Assembly (NCBI GenBank): GCA_033964015.1
Contig: CM066922.1
Span: 22,864,507 to 22,928,506, forward strand
DNA length: 64,000 nucleotides
Reading direction: 5' to 3'
Source: Scolanthus callimorphus
Taxonomy: Eukaryota; Cnidaria; Anthozoa; Actiniaria; Edwardsiidae
Part shown: positions 31,225 to 44,800 of the stretch, piece after piece
How positions within the stretch are numbered: position 1 is the first letter of the stretch
How the letters are laid out: the number at the start of each line of letters is the position of its first letter
The notes under the pieces: generated by a model
What the model saw: the letters and a program-made list of their open reading frames with translations, nothing else
Databases searched by the model: none
Told to the model about the DNA's origin: nothing
Translations under genes and position numbers: made by a program

Positions 31225-33690
31225 ATGAGTGATGCAATAACATGGAGGGCATTTTTCGTTGCCCGTAGATGTATTTCAGCTCTTCGTGGAATCAACAGTG
31301 CCAGTAGCTTATTATTATCAAGGATTGGAAGCCCATATAGAGGCATTTCTACTATCACTTCGAGACAACAACAGAACATAGCTAATTTAAACTGTGTTTC
31401 CAAATCAGTCAAACATACTCAGTCTGTTCTAGAATCTCTGAAATTTCCACCTCAATCTAGAAGTCTTTGGTCACTAACAAAGCAAGATGATCTGAGGCAA
31501 GCTCTTTCTGATGCCGAGAAACTTGTAGGCTACCCAACATCATTCCTTAGCCTGCGGCTCCTCCTTAGCGACGAGCTGTCAAATGTTGCCATGTATATGA
31601 AGCGCCTTGTCGGCAGCAGACATCCACTTGTTAAGACAGCTCGTGGTTTTGTTTACGATGGGCAATACAGCATGCAAACCAGGGGGCTGCTAGTTTTGTT
31701 GGTTGCTAAGGCAGCATTGCCATGTCTCCCTAGCAACAGTGTCAGTTTGGAACAAGAGGCTGTATCTGGTATATATCCAGGCCAACGGCAGCTTGCAGAG
31801 ATTACGGAAATGATTCACACAGGTTGGTTTAAACACTACATTGCTCTTTATAACACAGGGAGTGGTAGTACATTATTGTCTGAACAAAAATCAGAGAAAC
31901 AGTAAACCATTTTCACTGATCTCATTGTGCTCTTATTAAGTTATGGGAGGAGACCTGGCGAGGCCCAAAAAGGTGAGGATGGAGAAAATAAATGAGGGAG
32001 GGAACCCCACCGGATCGTTTGAGCACAAAGAGACAAAATTACCACCAAGAAAAGCTACCTGCATGCCCACACACAGGTGTGGAGAGGCGGCCTGACTGCA
32101 GTCGTCAGAACCAGAATGATTATGCTAATGAATGTATTGCCTTATATTCGCACTAATTAGATCAGTGAAAATACAGCCGATTGCGTTTGAGCGTTTTACC
32201 CAAACAGTTCGCACGTTACGTTTGAACGTTTGAAAGTTGCGTTGTGAGACTAAAAGTCGGACGTTTCCAAGGGCAACCGCCATGTGTATTTTTCACTGAC
32301 CAATCAGAGAGGACAGAACTCTTTGGTTCGCCATAGAAACGTCTCGTTTCATCCTAGAAACACAACTTTTAAACGTTCAAACATAACGTGCGAACTGTTA
32401 GGGTAAAACGCTCAAACGCAATCAGCTGTAGTATGAACAATACAGTGACTTTGTGGTTTTGACAAAGCTAAGTTTTGTACCACATGTTTGCTTAAACGTG
32501 ATCCCCAGTGGTTTGTCTTCTGTGAATGATACATTAGACATACTGTGTAACATTTTGCAAGGATGATCTGCAATGGATTAATACTGGTAGCAGACATTTA
32601 TAATTAAGTGAACACTTTTGATCTTTGTAACCTATTGATTCCTGTTGTTCCCTAGCATATCTTATCCACAATGGAGTTGTTGACCTTGCCGAGGTGTTGC
32701 CTTCAGAATACAAAGATATGGAGTTTGGCAATAGGATGAGTGTGCTAACTGGTGACTTTCTCTTAGCTAATGCTTGTACGGGATTAGCTCAGCTAAACGA
32801 TACAGAGGTGGTCTGTATGATCTCTACTGTGATTGGTCACCTTATGGAAGGGGAAGTTATGAACTGTAATGTCAGCATGGATGACCTGACTCTGGATCAC
32901 TGGAAAGAGATGATATTCAAGTGCAAGGGCAGCTTGCTTGCTTACAGTTGTCAGGCTGCACTGAAGCTGCTGAACCACTCAAAAGAGGTAACAATCCGTA
33001 TCTCCTGATGTGTATACAAACATTTTTCAAGTTCAGCTCAAATTTGACAGCCTCTGTGGGCACTAGTACAAAAAAAGTCTGCACAAAAATGGATAATATT
33101 TCAGGTTATTTGTTAAGATGTGGTAATGAGTATAGGCATCATGGAGCAATTTCTGCACCTTCCGCTTTTGGCCGCTTGGCCATAGTGGTCATGAGAAAAT
33201 TCACTGGAATTCAGGGTGGACAAGGACAACCTAAAGTTTACTCAACAGGGGTGTGCAGATTATTTTTGTGACTTCCGAATTTTGAGTGATAATCCTTTTG
33301 ACTGTATTATATTTTTTTCAGTTGCAGGAAAAAGCTTATGAATTTGGCAAGAACATCGCCTTTGCTCACCATTTGAAAGATGAGCTGCAAAACCTAAAGG
33401 ACCAACAAGCACCCATTAGCATCAAAAGCACAGCAGTCATTCAAAACATAAACAACAAGAAAGTGAAAGATCTGGTAGAAACTCTAATTCAGATCACAGA
33501 CAGAGAAAGCGAGGAGTACCAGAGAATAAACAAAATGCTGTTACAGTGTGTTGTTGAACTTGGTGGATCTCAACTTGTTGATGACTTACTATCAGAGCAC
33601 AGCCACATGGCACTGCAAGCTGTTGAGGACTTTCCTATCACAGAAACTAAGCAAGCTTTGTTAAACATTATACAATCTGTGGCCCAATAA
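31225..33690 (+). CDS. PDSS2: all-trans-polyprenyl diphosphate synthase subunit 2 (coenzyme Q side chain)
   Basis: Three exons: 31225-31822, 32656-32987, 33322-33690, with GT-AG introns in phases 1 and 0, giving 432 aa (human about 399). PDSS2 partners PDSS1 in the mitochondrial matrix to make the polyprenyl tail of ubiquinone. The N-terminus (about 60 residues) is rich in Arg and Ser and poor in acids, like a mitochondrial targeting peptide. Family blocks: KLVGYPTSFLSLRLLLSDEL (about 107-126), HPLVKTARGFVYD, RQLAEITEMIHT across intron 1 to AYLIHNGVVDL, then MEFGNRMSVLTGDFLLANAC and the alpha-helical C-terminus (EKAYEFGKNIAFAHHLKDEL; VEDFPITETKQALLNII). As expected for this subunit, the aspartate-rich DDxxD motifs of the catalytic partner are absent. 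The frame is intact. Intron 1 contains a MITE. Confidence 0.96.
31934..32655. other. PDSS2 intron 1 with a fold-back MITE (about 32160-32430)
   Basis: GATTGCGTTTGAGCGTTTTA and TAAAACGCTCAAACGCAATC are perfect inverted 20-mers near the ends. A second complementary block (ACGTTTGAACGTTTGAAAG / CTTTTAAACGTTCAAAC) lies inside them. No exon was seen in the intron. Confidence 0.8.
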
Positions 33691-33691
33691 A
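33686..33691 (+). promoter_or_regulatory. Polyadenylation hexamer overlapping the PDSS2 stop codon
   Basis: CAATAAATC contains AATAAA with the TAA stop inside it. If used, the 3' UTR would be only about 15-30 nt. Later weaker signals are possible. Confidence 0.4.
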
Positions 33692-34074
33692 TCATTGAGT
33701 GTTTTTTATCATAAATCTGATGCTAAAAGTGTCTGTTCTGTCTTTGAAGGGTTTTCACGGGCTTGGGGGCCACACTTTTGAAAAATTGCCATACATTTTA
33801 ATTGAGTAACCAATCCCCCACCTTTTTGGTACATTCTTTATTATAAGCCCACTCACTTCAAAGTGTGCTCAGCTTCATCCAATACAAAGTTTCTAAAAAA
33901 TTCAAGCTGCTTCCTGATATAATATAAGCTACCTAAATGCACACAGATTTTCAACAATCCAAACTAACCTGGGAATTTTTTTTACTCAAACTGGAAATGT
34001 CTTAATCCCATAATGTGTTGGGGCCTGTCATACCTTCCAATCTTGTTTTTTTTTTGTCTCTAAAAGGCATACTA

Positions 34075-34203
34075 GTCCAATACACTGACAAATTTATGCA
34101 TGGTATTGTTCTCCTCCAGTGTATTGCCTCTTTCTTTAATACACTCCATTGCACTCCATTGTTTTAGACAATGCCTTGTATAAATTTGTCAGTGTATTGG
34201 ACA
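34075..34203. mobile_element. MITE with TCCAATACACTGACAAATTT ends
   Basis: The ends TCCAATACACTGACAAATTT and AAATTTGTCAGTGTATTGGA are perfect 20-bp inverted repeats around an AT-rich core. Lies between PDSS2 and the 5-phosphatase. Confidence 0.88.
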
Positions 34204-34559
34204 ACACTCTTTGAAAATATGCTGTACCCTTTTCACTAAAAAATTTAATTAAATACGGCAGATGTTGTGCAGTCCTTTCTCGAGGTTTACGCGCACTTGT
34301 GTACTGCCAGCGCACACAACAAAGTGTGCAGCCTCGCTTTGAGGCTACTCTGATGCGGGTTCCCTGTGTTGGGCTAGTGCCCAGTTTGGTTCTAGAAGAG
34401 CAGGATGAGCTAACGGCGAGCTAAAACAAGTTCTTTCACCTGGTTTTTCTCGATCTTTCACAAATGGATCCCATGCAAAGAGTGCAAAGCTTGCTACAGT
34501 TCGAAGAGACTTGCAGCTCCATATCCTTTTCAAAATAGCTATGATAATCGTGATTGTAT

Positions 34560-34780
34560 ACGCTACAATAGTTTGCTCGTACCGTTCGCACCTCAAAGCG
34601 CGGGGAACCAGATGGTAAGCTTATATGTTTTGCGAATTTGTGGTTAACTTAATTTTTCCTCAGATGATTTAACTGAAGTATTCCTTTTGTAGATATTTCG
34701 CCTAGTAAGTGATCACGAGAGCATTACTGAAGTCTGTGTTGTGAAACGAGGACGACATTGTTATGATTTCTTAAATGTAA
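34560..34780 (+). other. Possible first exon(s) of the 5-phosphatase gene
   Basis: An ATG (34612-34614) is followed directly by a strong donor (ATG|GTAAGC), and an acceptor (TTTTGTAG) at 34691 is followed by an open stretch reading IFRLVSDHESITEVCVV. The phase does not join cleanly to the first certain exon at 35852, so this is only a candidate. Confidence 0.25.
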
Positions 34781-35448
34781 ACAATTTTACTGCAAGCGAT
34801 TTCACTTCTCGTTTGTCAAGTAATTGCTTTATCATTTTGGCAAGCTTAAATATCCCTCTGTGCTTTTAGCTTATCTAGTGATATAATGTAGTCATAATAA
34901 TATTGTAGGACCTCTCAGTTCGAGGATAAAATGATAAGAGCATATGCTGGAACAATATTGATAGTTCAGCATGCCATAATTGGTATGCTGTAAAGTTAAG
35001 CTTATTCATGTTGTATTTTTTCATGCCCTTCAAGAAACAAATTTTGACATTTCTATAAAAAACAATGCAATAACCACAAAATGACAAGGACCAAATCTCT
35101 TGTTTTTCTTGTGGTTTAAGCATGTGGCTCCTATAAATCATGCAGCCATTTTCCTTGTGCAGGAATTTCAAAAGCTTTTTGGAGATTAGTAAGTAAGTTA
35201 AGGGGGGTGGAGGTGCTTGCCATCCCACTTTTTGACAAGTTCATCATTTATTCACTGTTATTTGCTTCTCAACACCAGAGATCCCTCAACACACTTTTTG
35301 ATACAGGAGGCTGGGCCCTGCATTTACTGTTATAGGACCTTTGTCTCCTGCTGATGATAATTTATTTCCCAGTTCCATACCTTTACTATATTGTCCTTGG
35401 CCCGGCCGAATCTCCAGCCCTTTTTTGACACATTATGGTAGGTTCCCA

Positions 35449-35667
35449 GCAACATGGCCTGCTAGCAGGAGTGGTTGGCTTTTATGTCATTTTAGGTTGA
35501 GAAAACAAACGAGAATCCCGATGCGGGCGCCATCTTGGATGGGTCAAAATTCAGTGTTGGACAAATTTTGTCCAAGATGGCGCCCACATCAAGATTCTCG
35601 CTCGTTTCTTGCCGTAAAATGGCCTAAAAAAAGCCAAGCAATGCCTGCTAGCAGGCTACCCGGCAAC
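35449..35667. mobile_element. MITE with CCTGCTAGCAGG ends
   Basis: Inverted arms: GGCCTGCTAGCAGG at both ends, and GGCGCCATCTTGGA / TCCAAGATGGCGCC inside. A half copy is near 46733-46806. Confidence 0.8.
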
Positions 35668-35847
35668 ACTAAAATAGAGAGAAAAATAGAGCACTGTATG
35701 CTCTATTTCACTGATGTCATAGAAAATTATGATCTAGTGCTTAATAAAAAGTATAATGTAACTGCAGAAAAACATTAGCCAAATGCTATTTACTCTTTAG
35801 TTTCACAATGTATTTTATTCAATCTTGACTTTATATAATGCATTTAT

Positions 35848-38800
35848 GGAGATTTGGTGAAGGATAACAACAGAATAAAATGCCTGGTTGCTCATGTATC
35901 AAGAATTGGTGATCATGCGTAAGTACAAGGTGTATCACTTAATAAGAATGACCCACCTTATCTTTGTCACATACTTATACAATATTTTATTTGAACAAAC
36001 TCAAACAATATAAATTTTAAGTGATTATTATTATTATTTGAAAATTCAATAGTCAGATTGCTTCAGTGGATGGCTATACAAAGTATTTGGCATACTAAAA
36101 GCTTGTGCACAGCTCATTTAAAGTATTTTTTAGAAAACATCTCACTGAATACTCACATCTGAGACCACTCAGGATGTCTTCAGGAAACTCTGTAATATGA
36201 TTTATTTAAAAATATGGAACAGGGATTGTCTCCTACTGTAGTTTGTAATTCAGGGATTGGTATTTATAGGTATGAAACTCATATTAGGTATATTGGCTTC
36301 ACTTTGTCCATTTCTGCATTACCAGTAATGCGCCATAGCCAGCATGAATGCCTCGGTAAAAATTGTAAAATTTGAATTTTCTTACTGAAAGAACCCCCCA
36401 AAAAAATGTTTAACCAGCCTTAACCTTACTCTGCCTTCTTGGTATCGATTTTTTTCTGGCTACGGCGGTGACACGTTTCAATTATAATTATATTATTACT
36501 ATTCTGTTTCAGGTTACTTGTCTTTCAAGACACTCCCAACATTGATAAAAGCAGTTCATTGATGATACTGTATGCACTGGCTATACGAGGAGCCTTTTCT
36601 CTGACAGGAGGTACCCATTATTAATATATTCTTTGATTTACATTAATCGAATATTGGCAGTTGGAAAGTTTCCTAATGCCTGCTAGGACTCAACATTCGA
36701 GGTTGATTCCCATAATAGAGAAAGTATAATCCAGGCTGCGATTATTTGGCATCCCATGTGGGACCTTTGTTTATCCTCCAAGCTGGAAACAAAATAGAAA
36801 GCTAGTCAGATTTATTGGATGTCAACACAGGGATACCACCTGATCTTCCCTAGGTGAGATGGTCCCATACATGTATGTAAGGTGCAAATGTGATCCAGAT
36901 GAGATCATGCAGAATTCCAAATTTTACAGTGCAGTTTACAAACATGAGTGGACAGGAGCGTAGCCAGGATAGTGAAAACATGGGATGAAAATGTTCAAAT
37001 TACCTCCAGCAAATACACAGTAAATGTATAGGAAAATCTCCTGAGAAAGGGGACGAACGTGGCCCCCTGTGACCCCCCCCTGGCTACGCCCTGGTGGGAT
37101 ACTGAGCAAATTCTTTACATGTCACTTTCCCTCATGATAATCTGTGGTGTATTGTATTGGAGAGCTGGCCCCCTCGTATTGTCTCATCCTAAAGAAGGAA
37201 GCACAGAAGAAATGCTGAATCACAAGATGTGAAACACAGAAGAAAATGGTGTTGCTGAAAATATGATTTTATTTGCACGCATGTTATTGAGATTCATTGC
37301 TTGAGCTTGGTATCTAATTTTGTTCGATATTGTTATACGCCGAGCAGGCACTTGGTACTGATCCAGAGACTTTGTGGCGTGATCAATGAACAGGAAATGA
37401 TTTTGAAATTGTAATCTGAATTACCAGTAGTACAGTCTCATATCCATAGATTGAATAATATTGTATTGGAGCCTGGATGCCTGCCACTGCATCCCATCCA
37501 ACCTCGTCCCCAGGGTCTTCTCGGTCATTTTTCAAAATGGCGGTTGACTTGGGAGAAGTGATCATGGACTCAGCCTCCCCCAGGGTCTTCTCCAGAGTCA
37601 ACCACCATTTTGAAAAACAACTGAGAAGACTCTGGGGACGAGGTTGAATCCCATCTTACTTCAATAATTATTGTTCATTTTATTTCAACAGAAGAAAACT
37701 CCTCAGTTTTTGAAAATGGTAAGAATATTTGTATAGTTTATGAGAAATATATCCTTTACATGTACATGACAACAAAGTATCATGAAAGGCAATAATGAAA
37801 ATTTCTCCACTTTTAGGTGACAAAGTGCGCTTTCAAGTTATTACTGACGAGAGTGTGAAATATGTGTTTGAAGTGTTGGTTTCTGACAGAAGTATGCATT
37901 TCCTTGTGGAGGTCAAAGAGGCAATAGCAGGTAGATAATTAGGCCACAAGACCCTGAATCCTCTCCTCTCTCCATCTGCAGAGCCCTTATATCCTAACCC
38001 ACATTTCCTTAAAATGTTTTATCTTTTAGTGGTCCAGGGACGGCTACCCGAGTGTGGTTTCAGGGATTCCAGAAGCCCCTATTTTAGCCATCATATATTT
38101 TTAAATATGTATGACTGGACTTATTATAGGGGCCTATAGTGCTCCTACTGAAATTTATGGGTAGTGAAAGGGGAATAGCAAAACATATATCCTAGGTATG
38201 CCCCTGTGGTCCAGAAATTGCACTCTCTGATTGGCTCATGAGCCTGGAATCTGAAGGCAAAAATGATAGATATATTACTTTTGTTACTGGCTATTGCTTG
38301 GTCCAGACTGTGTAGTATCTTAGCGTTTGCACTTTACTGTCCTTGACTGGACCTGGACCTCCCTGCCTGTAAATACCCCCCTCCCCCCTGGAAACAGCAA
38401 ATCTTGCTCATTGCTTCACTAATACTATACACATCTTTTATAGCTTACAGACAGAAGGCCCACTCAATAGGCATACCTGATTTTAAATGGCTGGAAATAT
38501 ACCAACAACAGATAACCAGGAAAAGTTATGATGTGCCAGGTAAAGCATATTGTCAAGTCCACCCGTATCGTGGCATGTTGTATCATAAGAATCTCTTGGT
38601 GAAAATTGCCAATGGATAATTCAAAATGTGTTTAGTGCCTTAAGGGGTGGTCTAGAAAATACTGCAGCTGAGAATCCCACATTCCCAAACCCAGAGCTCC
38701 TCGGCTCTTCTCCTTGCGGAGGAGGCTCTGGTGACAGCCATTGATGCATAAACAAGATTTGATACAGAGCTGTTGAGAGAAACAACTTTTTGCACATGCC

Positions 38801-41800
38801 CCAATGTTCAAAATCAGCTGATCAGCGACGGCCCTCAAGTGGATGTCCCCAGAGCCTCCCCCTGCGAGCAGACGAGCCAGGGAGCTCTGGGTACGAGAAT
38901 GAGAATCCCATAGCTCAATACTTACGTGTGCAATGATTGGCTAAAGACAATGAAATTTAATGTGGAATTCAATATTTGAAAGCTGAATTCAATAAAACAA
39001 CAGGTTACCCGCGCACAGAGAAAGTTCAAAGCTTGAATCATTACACTAAAAAAAATCAAATCAAATTTCACTTGAGAAACGATTGCACTCGTCACTTAAT
39101 ACGATAATTATACGATAATAATCACGATAATTAAAAGAAATGGAAATGAGGGGAAAGGGTGATGTGATGGCCCAGTCCCATAGATGCTAGCCTGCGTAGC
39201 AAGCGTTTCCGTGGGGTTTCAGGGACAGAGAAAGCCAGAAGTATACATACACATACATACACGTTTTATTTATACACGGTAAAAATCTTCAGTAGTATAC
39301 AAACATGTAGTGGATAAAACAAATACATATTAATACTGATTTACAAGATTGCCGTGTGGGAGTCGAATAGTATGTCATAGGTATTCCATAATTTTCATTT
39401 GAACTGCCCAAGAGAAGATGCGGTACGAATATCGCAGGGCAGAGAATTCCAGAGCCAAGCCCCGTCGTAGCTGATCGCCCTTTTAAGGTAGTTTGTTCGA
39501 GATTCCTCGATGATTTGGCCATGCGAAGTACTTCGCGCGGCCAAATCATCGAAAATGGTGAACTTCTCTCGGCTTCTCTGTCCCCTGAAAACCCACGGAA
39601 ACGCTTGCTACGCAGGCTACATATGCTAACCTTCTACCTTCAAAATGCCGGGGATGGGATGGTGTGGTTTGGACCCCAAAAACATAATTTAAGTTCAAGT
39701 TCAAGTTTATTTCTATTTACAAAATACAATAATCATTACCAGACCCGCAGGTAGCAAAGCTAATCTAGGCGGGCAGGAAATATATATATATATATAATAA
39801 CTATTTGAGAAAAAATAAAATGGAAGACACATAAAAAGAGAAAAAAGAGTTGAACTGAAATCTGTACTGTCTGTACTGAATCTAAAAACTACAGTATTTC
39901 TATTAAATGTGGAAGATTTGGACCTAAAAAACTAATGCAGGATAGCAAGAGATAAAGTTGAAATACAAGCAGGAATGAATCACTGCCACATTCAGTGCTT
40001 GGACATTTATATTGTATGATTACATGGTACTAACACTTTCCTTTCTTTTATTTTTTCTGTTTTCCTGGAATACAGAGGATTGGACATGGACTCATCTTCA
40101 GGGCCAAGATCAGACTGCAGTATGCACAACAGGTTTACGCCACCAAAGACAGGTGAGCCGCATGCTTCAATAGACCTCCTTGGCTTGGGTGTAATGTTTT
40201 GCCATTTCAGATCACGTGGCATTCCCATGAGTATTCTCTCTTTTTTTTTTTTGGTTGGTTCCATTTCATATGTGCTTTGGTGCGTAGCAGAGAAAGAAAG
40301 AGAGAATACTCATGGGAATGACACGTGATCTGAAATGGGCAAAAACGTTATGCCCAAGCCAAGGAGGTCTATTGAACAAGGATACCATTCTAGCTGATTG
40401 AATGGATTTTCATAGTGTGTCGAAAACTAAATGCAAAGTAAATATACTTAGCCAATCAGGAGAGAAAACAATCCAACAACAAACCAATCAGGAGACTGTG
40501 TGATTAGTTTTTCTTTGCATTGTGATTGGCTGACAAAACAAAGACCTAAGACCTCGACCAATAGAAATGCAGCATATGTGTGGCACACGGTACAGAGAAA
40601 AACACATCTCTGTTTCGAAAATATCTGGATACGTGTGGATGGGGCCAAGTTTCGTTTCATGAAAGCCGCATGGCATTTGCATCGGAAATTATATGAAAAC
40701 TTGCTATCAGATAGCAAGAAAAGCTTTTTACTGGAGTAAAATTAGTATCACCATGACAACAATTTCGGGAGTAACATTTCACGTTTTGTGCTGAACTTTT
40801 GCGACTGATAAACCAGATAGTGAGTGAGGGAGGGTGGGTGAGTGAAAATCAGGCGCTCATACTATACTTATAATTTATTCATTGTCAGCCCCTGTCCTGG
40901 TCCTGGTCCGTTCCTGGCCTTGGTGACTCTGTTGATGGTCTTGATGCATTTGGCATGCCTGGTTTCACACCTTCAGACACCATTCTACACCCATCACCAT
41001 CTGCAGGAAGTCTAAGCAGCCTGGATAAATCAGATGTAAACATTTCCAAAGGCAAATATGACTCAGATGAACTGATAGAATTAATCAATTAGTCTGGAAA
41101 TAATGACTTGTTACCTGCAATAATAATAATAAGTGGGCAAGTCTCCCGAACTATTCTCATTGGTCTCATTAGTGCGATATAAGCACTGACTCATTAGCAT
41201 ATTCACCATTGTTGGCTCTACTCGTGCAGGCGGAGCGCTTCTGCCATCCTGGTACTTTCATAGGTTGTGTTTTCATCATCTCTTTGTGCTCCTGGGGCCT
41301 GGCGACGCTTGTTTTCGCTGTTTCCACCCCCTCCCTTAGCTTCGTTTTCACACAATCAGTGGGCTCGCCAGGTCTCCTCCCATAACTTAGATGAGCACAA
41401 TTAGGCCAGTGAGGAGATATTACAAATTTTACATATATCATCGTTTTTTTCGCTACAGTGCAATAAATAATGCAATGCCGATATTTGTTTATTTATTTAT
41501 GTCAAATTCGCTCTGTGAACCATGATGTCTGATATGATATTGTAGGGTCACCGATGTTTCCTCGGAAGTCAGTTTTACCGAGCAACTTCCGAGCGAGAGA
41601 TGGATTCATCAAGCTTCACATGGCAGCCAGAGAACCTGATTACATCCACATCAAACCCTTCAGGTAAGACGGTTGAAATATCAGGCTAGTCCCGGTTACA
41701 GCTTAAACCATTGCGTCGCGATCCACGTTTCTAAAACATCAAACTTTGGTGTTCCGCCAATCAAACTGTCTGAGCCAATAAAACTCTGCCCTGTTTCGTC

Positions 41801-44800
41801 TAGTGCAGTCAACTGGCTTCCCTCTGAACTAAAACCAGACAACGTCGCGACGGAAAGCCAGGCGACTGCACTAGGCGAAACAGGGCAAGAAAATGATTCG
41901 GATTCATATAAGATTTGACTGGCAGGACAGCAAAGTGATAAGCAAATCGATGTTTTGAGAACGCCGGTCGCTATGCAACGAATTTAGCCGTAAACCAGGC
42001 GCCTCGGTAAAAATTTATGTTAATGATAAATTAGCAGTTTAACTTCATAATTGGAAGAAAATTGTATAACGATTTTTTTTTCTGGAAATCTGACTCACTC
42101 TTTATCGGTAACGGTTTTTGTTTCTGGCTACAGGCCTGTTAACAAACCGTTTTTTCTTGCCAATTGTAAGTGGCAGCCCTAGTCTGGGCGCTATATCCCT
42201 GAGGAAGTCAATAAGAAACTCTCTCAGTCCATTTCTCTCTCTATCTCAGGTTTGTTATTGGTACGTGGAACGTGAATGGTAAAGGTCCGTGTGAGTCGCT
42301 AGCTCCCTGGCTTGTCTGTGATAAAGAAGCTCCTGATATAGTCGTGGTCGGGTAAGTTCACAGGTAATTTCTGCAGAAACCCATCCATGGGAAAAGCAGA
42401 ATTTGCCAAGGCACACGCATGAAAAGTGTTCGGATTTCCCATGGCTATTCATGTGAATTCCGAACACTTCCCATGTGTGTGCCTTGGGAAATTCAGCTTT
42501 TCCTACGGGTGGGTTTCTGCAGAAATCCCCTCGTTACTGCGGTTTCGTAATTCTGCGAACTCTCGCTATTGATTTCCAACCGTAACACCGCCTTCTGGCT
42601 TCCGTCGATCAAACTCCGGAGTCTTTTCGTCGTTACTCTTTGTGCTTTTTGATTGGCAGCCCCTAAGCAGTGCTTAAATGGCTTCCTGTCGCGACAGCAA
42701 CGATTACGTGCTGGTCAATCAAAAAGCAGGTTCTATGAGGACGAGACTCGTGAGGGGATGAGATGTCACTCGCTCACTCATAACGTTTCTCAGATAGATC
42801 TTCAACGAGGCGTGTTTTGAAGGGTCACAACGTGTCTGTGGTTTCTATCCAATAGACCAAATTGGCTAACGGTATTTACATTTTTTTGCTACCCAATTCA
42901 GATCATGTGATGATTCCTTTGGATGGATACAATTCCTCGAACAAGTGCACGAGTGCATGTGCAGAACTAGCAAAGGTATCCACCCAAAGGAATCATCACA
43001 TGATTTGAATTGGGCGGCAACAAGATGTAAACACCGTTAGCCGATTTGGTCTATATAATAACCTATTTCGCAATATGACGATTGGTGTTTCGTTCCCAGG
43101 TTTCAAGAGCTCGACCTCAGTGCCGAGGCCTTGATCATGTCAAATGTGACGTCATCATCGACATCTACGAGAGAGGAGGACTGGCAACGAGCGTTGGAGA
43201 AAGCGCTGGAAAGCAAAGCATCCTACACGAAGGTGCTTGTTACAGAACTCGGTTGTGCAAAAGTGGGATAACTTAAGGCCGCTTTACACTTGCGACTTTT
43301 GTTGCATTTGTCGAGCTGCAATTCCAACTCTCTTATGCAAACACGATGCAAATTCTGTGCGATTTCTGTGCTCTCTTTTCTTCAAACCGCATCAAGACGC
43401 AAAGAGTTTCGAACATGTTTGAAATCTCCGCGACATCACGCGACAAAAATCGCGGCAGATCGCGCCGAGATGCACCAAGTTTATAATAGTGATTTGAATT
43501 GACGCGTGAGTGCGCGAAAATCGCTGCGACTTGCGCGACAAACATTGCAGCAATAATTTCAAGTGTAAACGGATCCTTAGACGCACAGTGTACCCAAAAC
43601 CCCTCAAATAGTCCGTGAGCTAGGAGCCAGCATTTTACTGATTACCAAATCTGCATATGCGAAACCAAATGAAATTGAATTGGTAACACACACGCCGACA
43701 CTGGCGCCATATAGTCGACTAAATTTGGGGACTTGGCGACGAACATTTTAGTCGCCAAATGGCTTCTCATCTTTTCTGAGTTCAGCTGAGATCCACATTT
43801 ATGTGGCGACTAAATCTTCGCATTTTGGCGACAAAATTGTTTAATTAGTCGTCAATGGCGCCAAGTGGAAATAGTTAGAGCGGATTTCACATGACTGTCA
43901 ACACTTGTTATGTAATTGCGATTGCTTTGCGTTCTCATTGGCTACTCGTTTTTCTCAGCCAATCAAATTCTGTAGTAAATACAATTGCATAATTACTTAG
44001 TAATTGGTTCGGCTTGTGATTGGCTGAGAGAAAAGCCATTTAGGAGCAAGTGGTGATTTCTCTCGATTCTGATTGGCTAGTGATTGCTCAATTGCAATTG
44101 TTTTCACGACAGTCATGTGAAAACCGCTCTATTGTCGGGCCCTGTAATGATAGCTTTTACTACTGGAGAGTCTGTGTCAGCCACTGCTTTGTTATTGTTT
44201 TCGTTCGATATTAGAAGACGAATTACGTGTAAAATCCATAAATTAACATCTAAAAACAAAGTTTCAGATTTGATTTACCAAATTCAATCGAGAAAATTGC
44301 TCCACATTCTTTAAGACCCCGTCCACACTAACGCGTTTTCGTTTGAATCCGCATACTTTTTGATACGTTTAGGGCTTCCGTCCACACTAACACGCTGATC
44401 GTTTTCATCGAATCCGCGATAAGTTTGGAAACGCTCTCGAAAGTGAATAAAAACGAATCCGTATACATATCGTTTTAGTGTGGACGGTCGAATCCGGATA
44501 TAATGAAAACGATGACGTCGACTGTACCACTTAATTTGATACTATCCTTACACTCGTCAATATCAAATAAAAACTGATTCAATGCTTTTGGATTTGGAGC
44601 TAAATCTCCCGTCCACACTAACACGCATTGAATCCGTATAAGTTTGAAATACTTTTGAAAAACGCGTTAGTGTGGACAAGGCCTAAATCAGCCGATGGAA
44701 ATGGCTGCTTTCTCCGACTTAGCATGTTTTTTTTTATTGTTTATTTATTTATTTACAAATATACTTCTTTACAACAGATATTTTAATTTATCCAGCTATA

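Noticed and set aside
34345..34596. Minus-strand 83-codon frame
   Set aside because: No domain, splice context or codon signal; it lies in the presumed 5' region of the 5-phosphatase gene.
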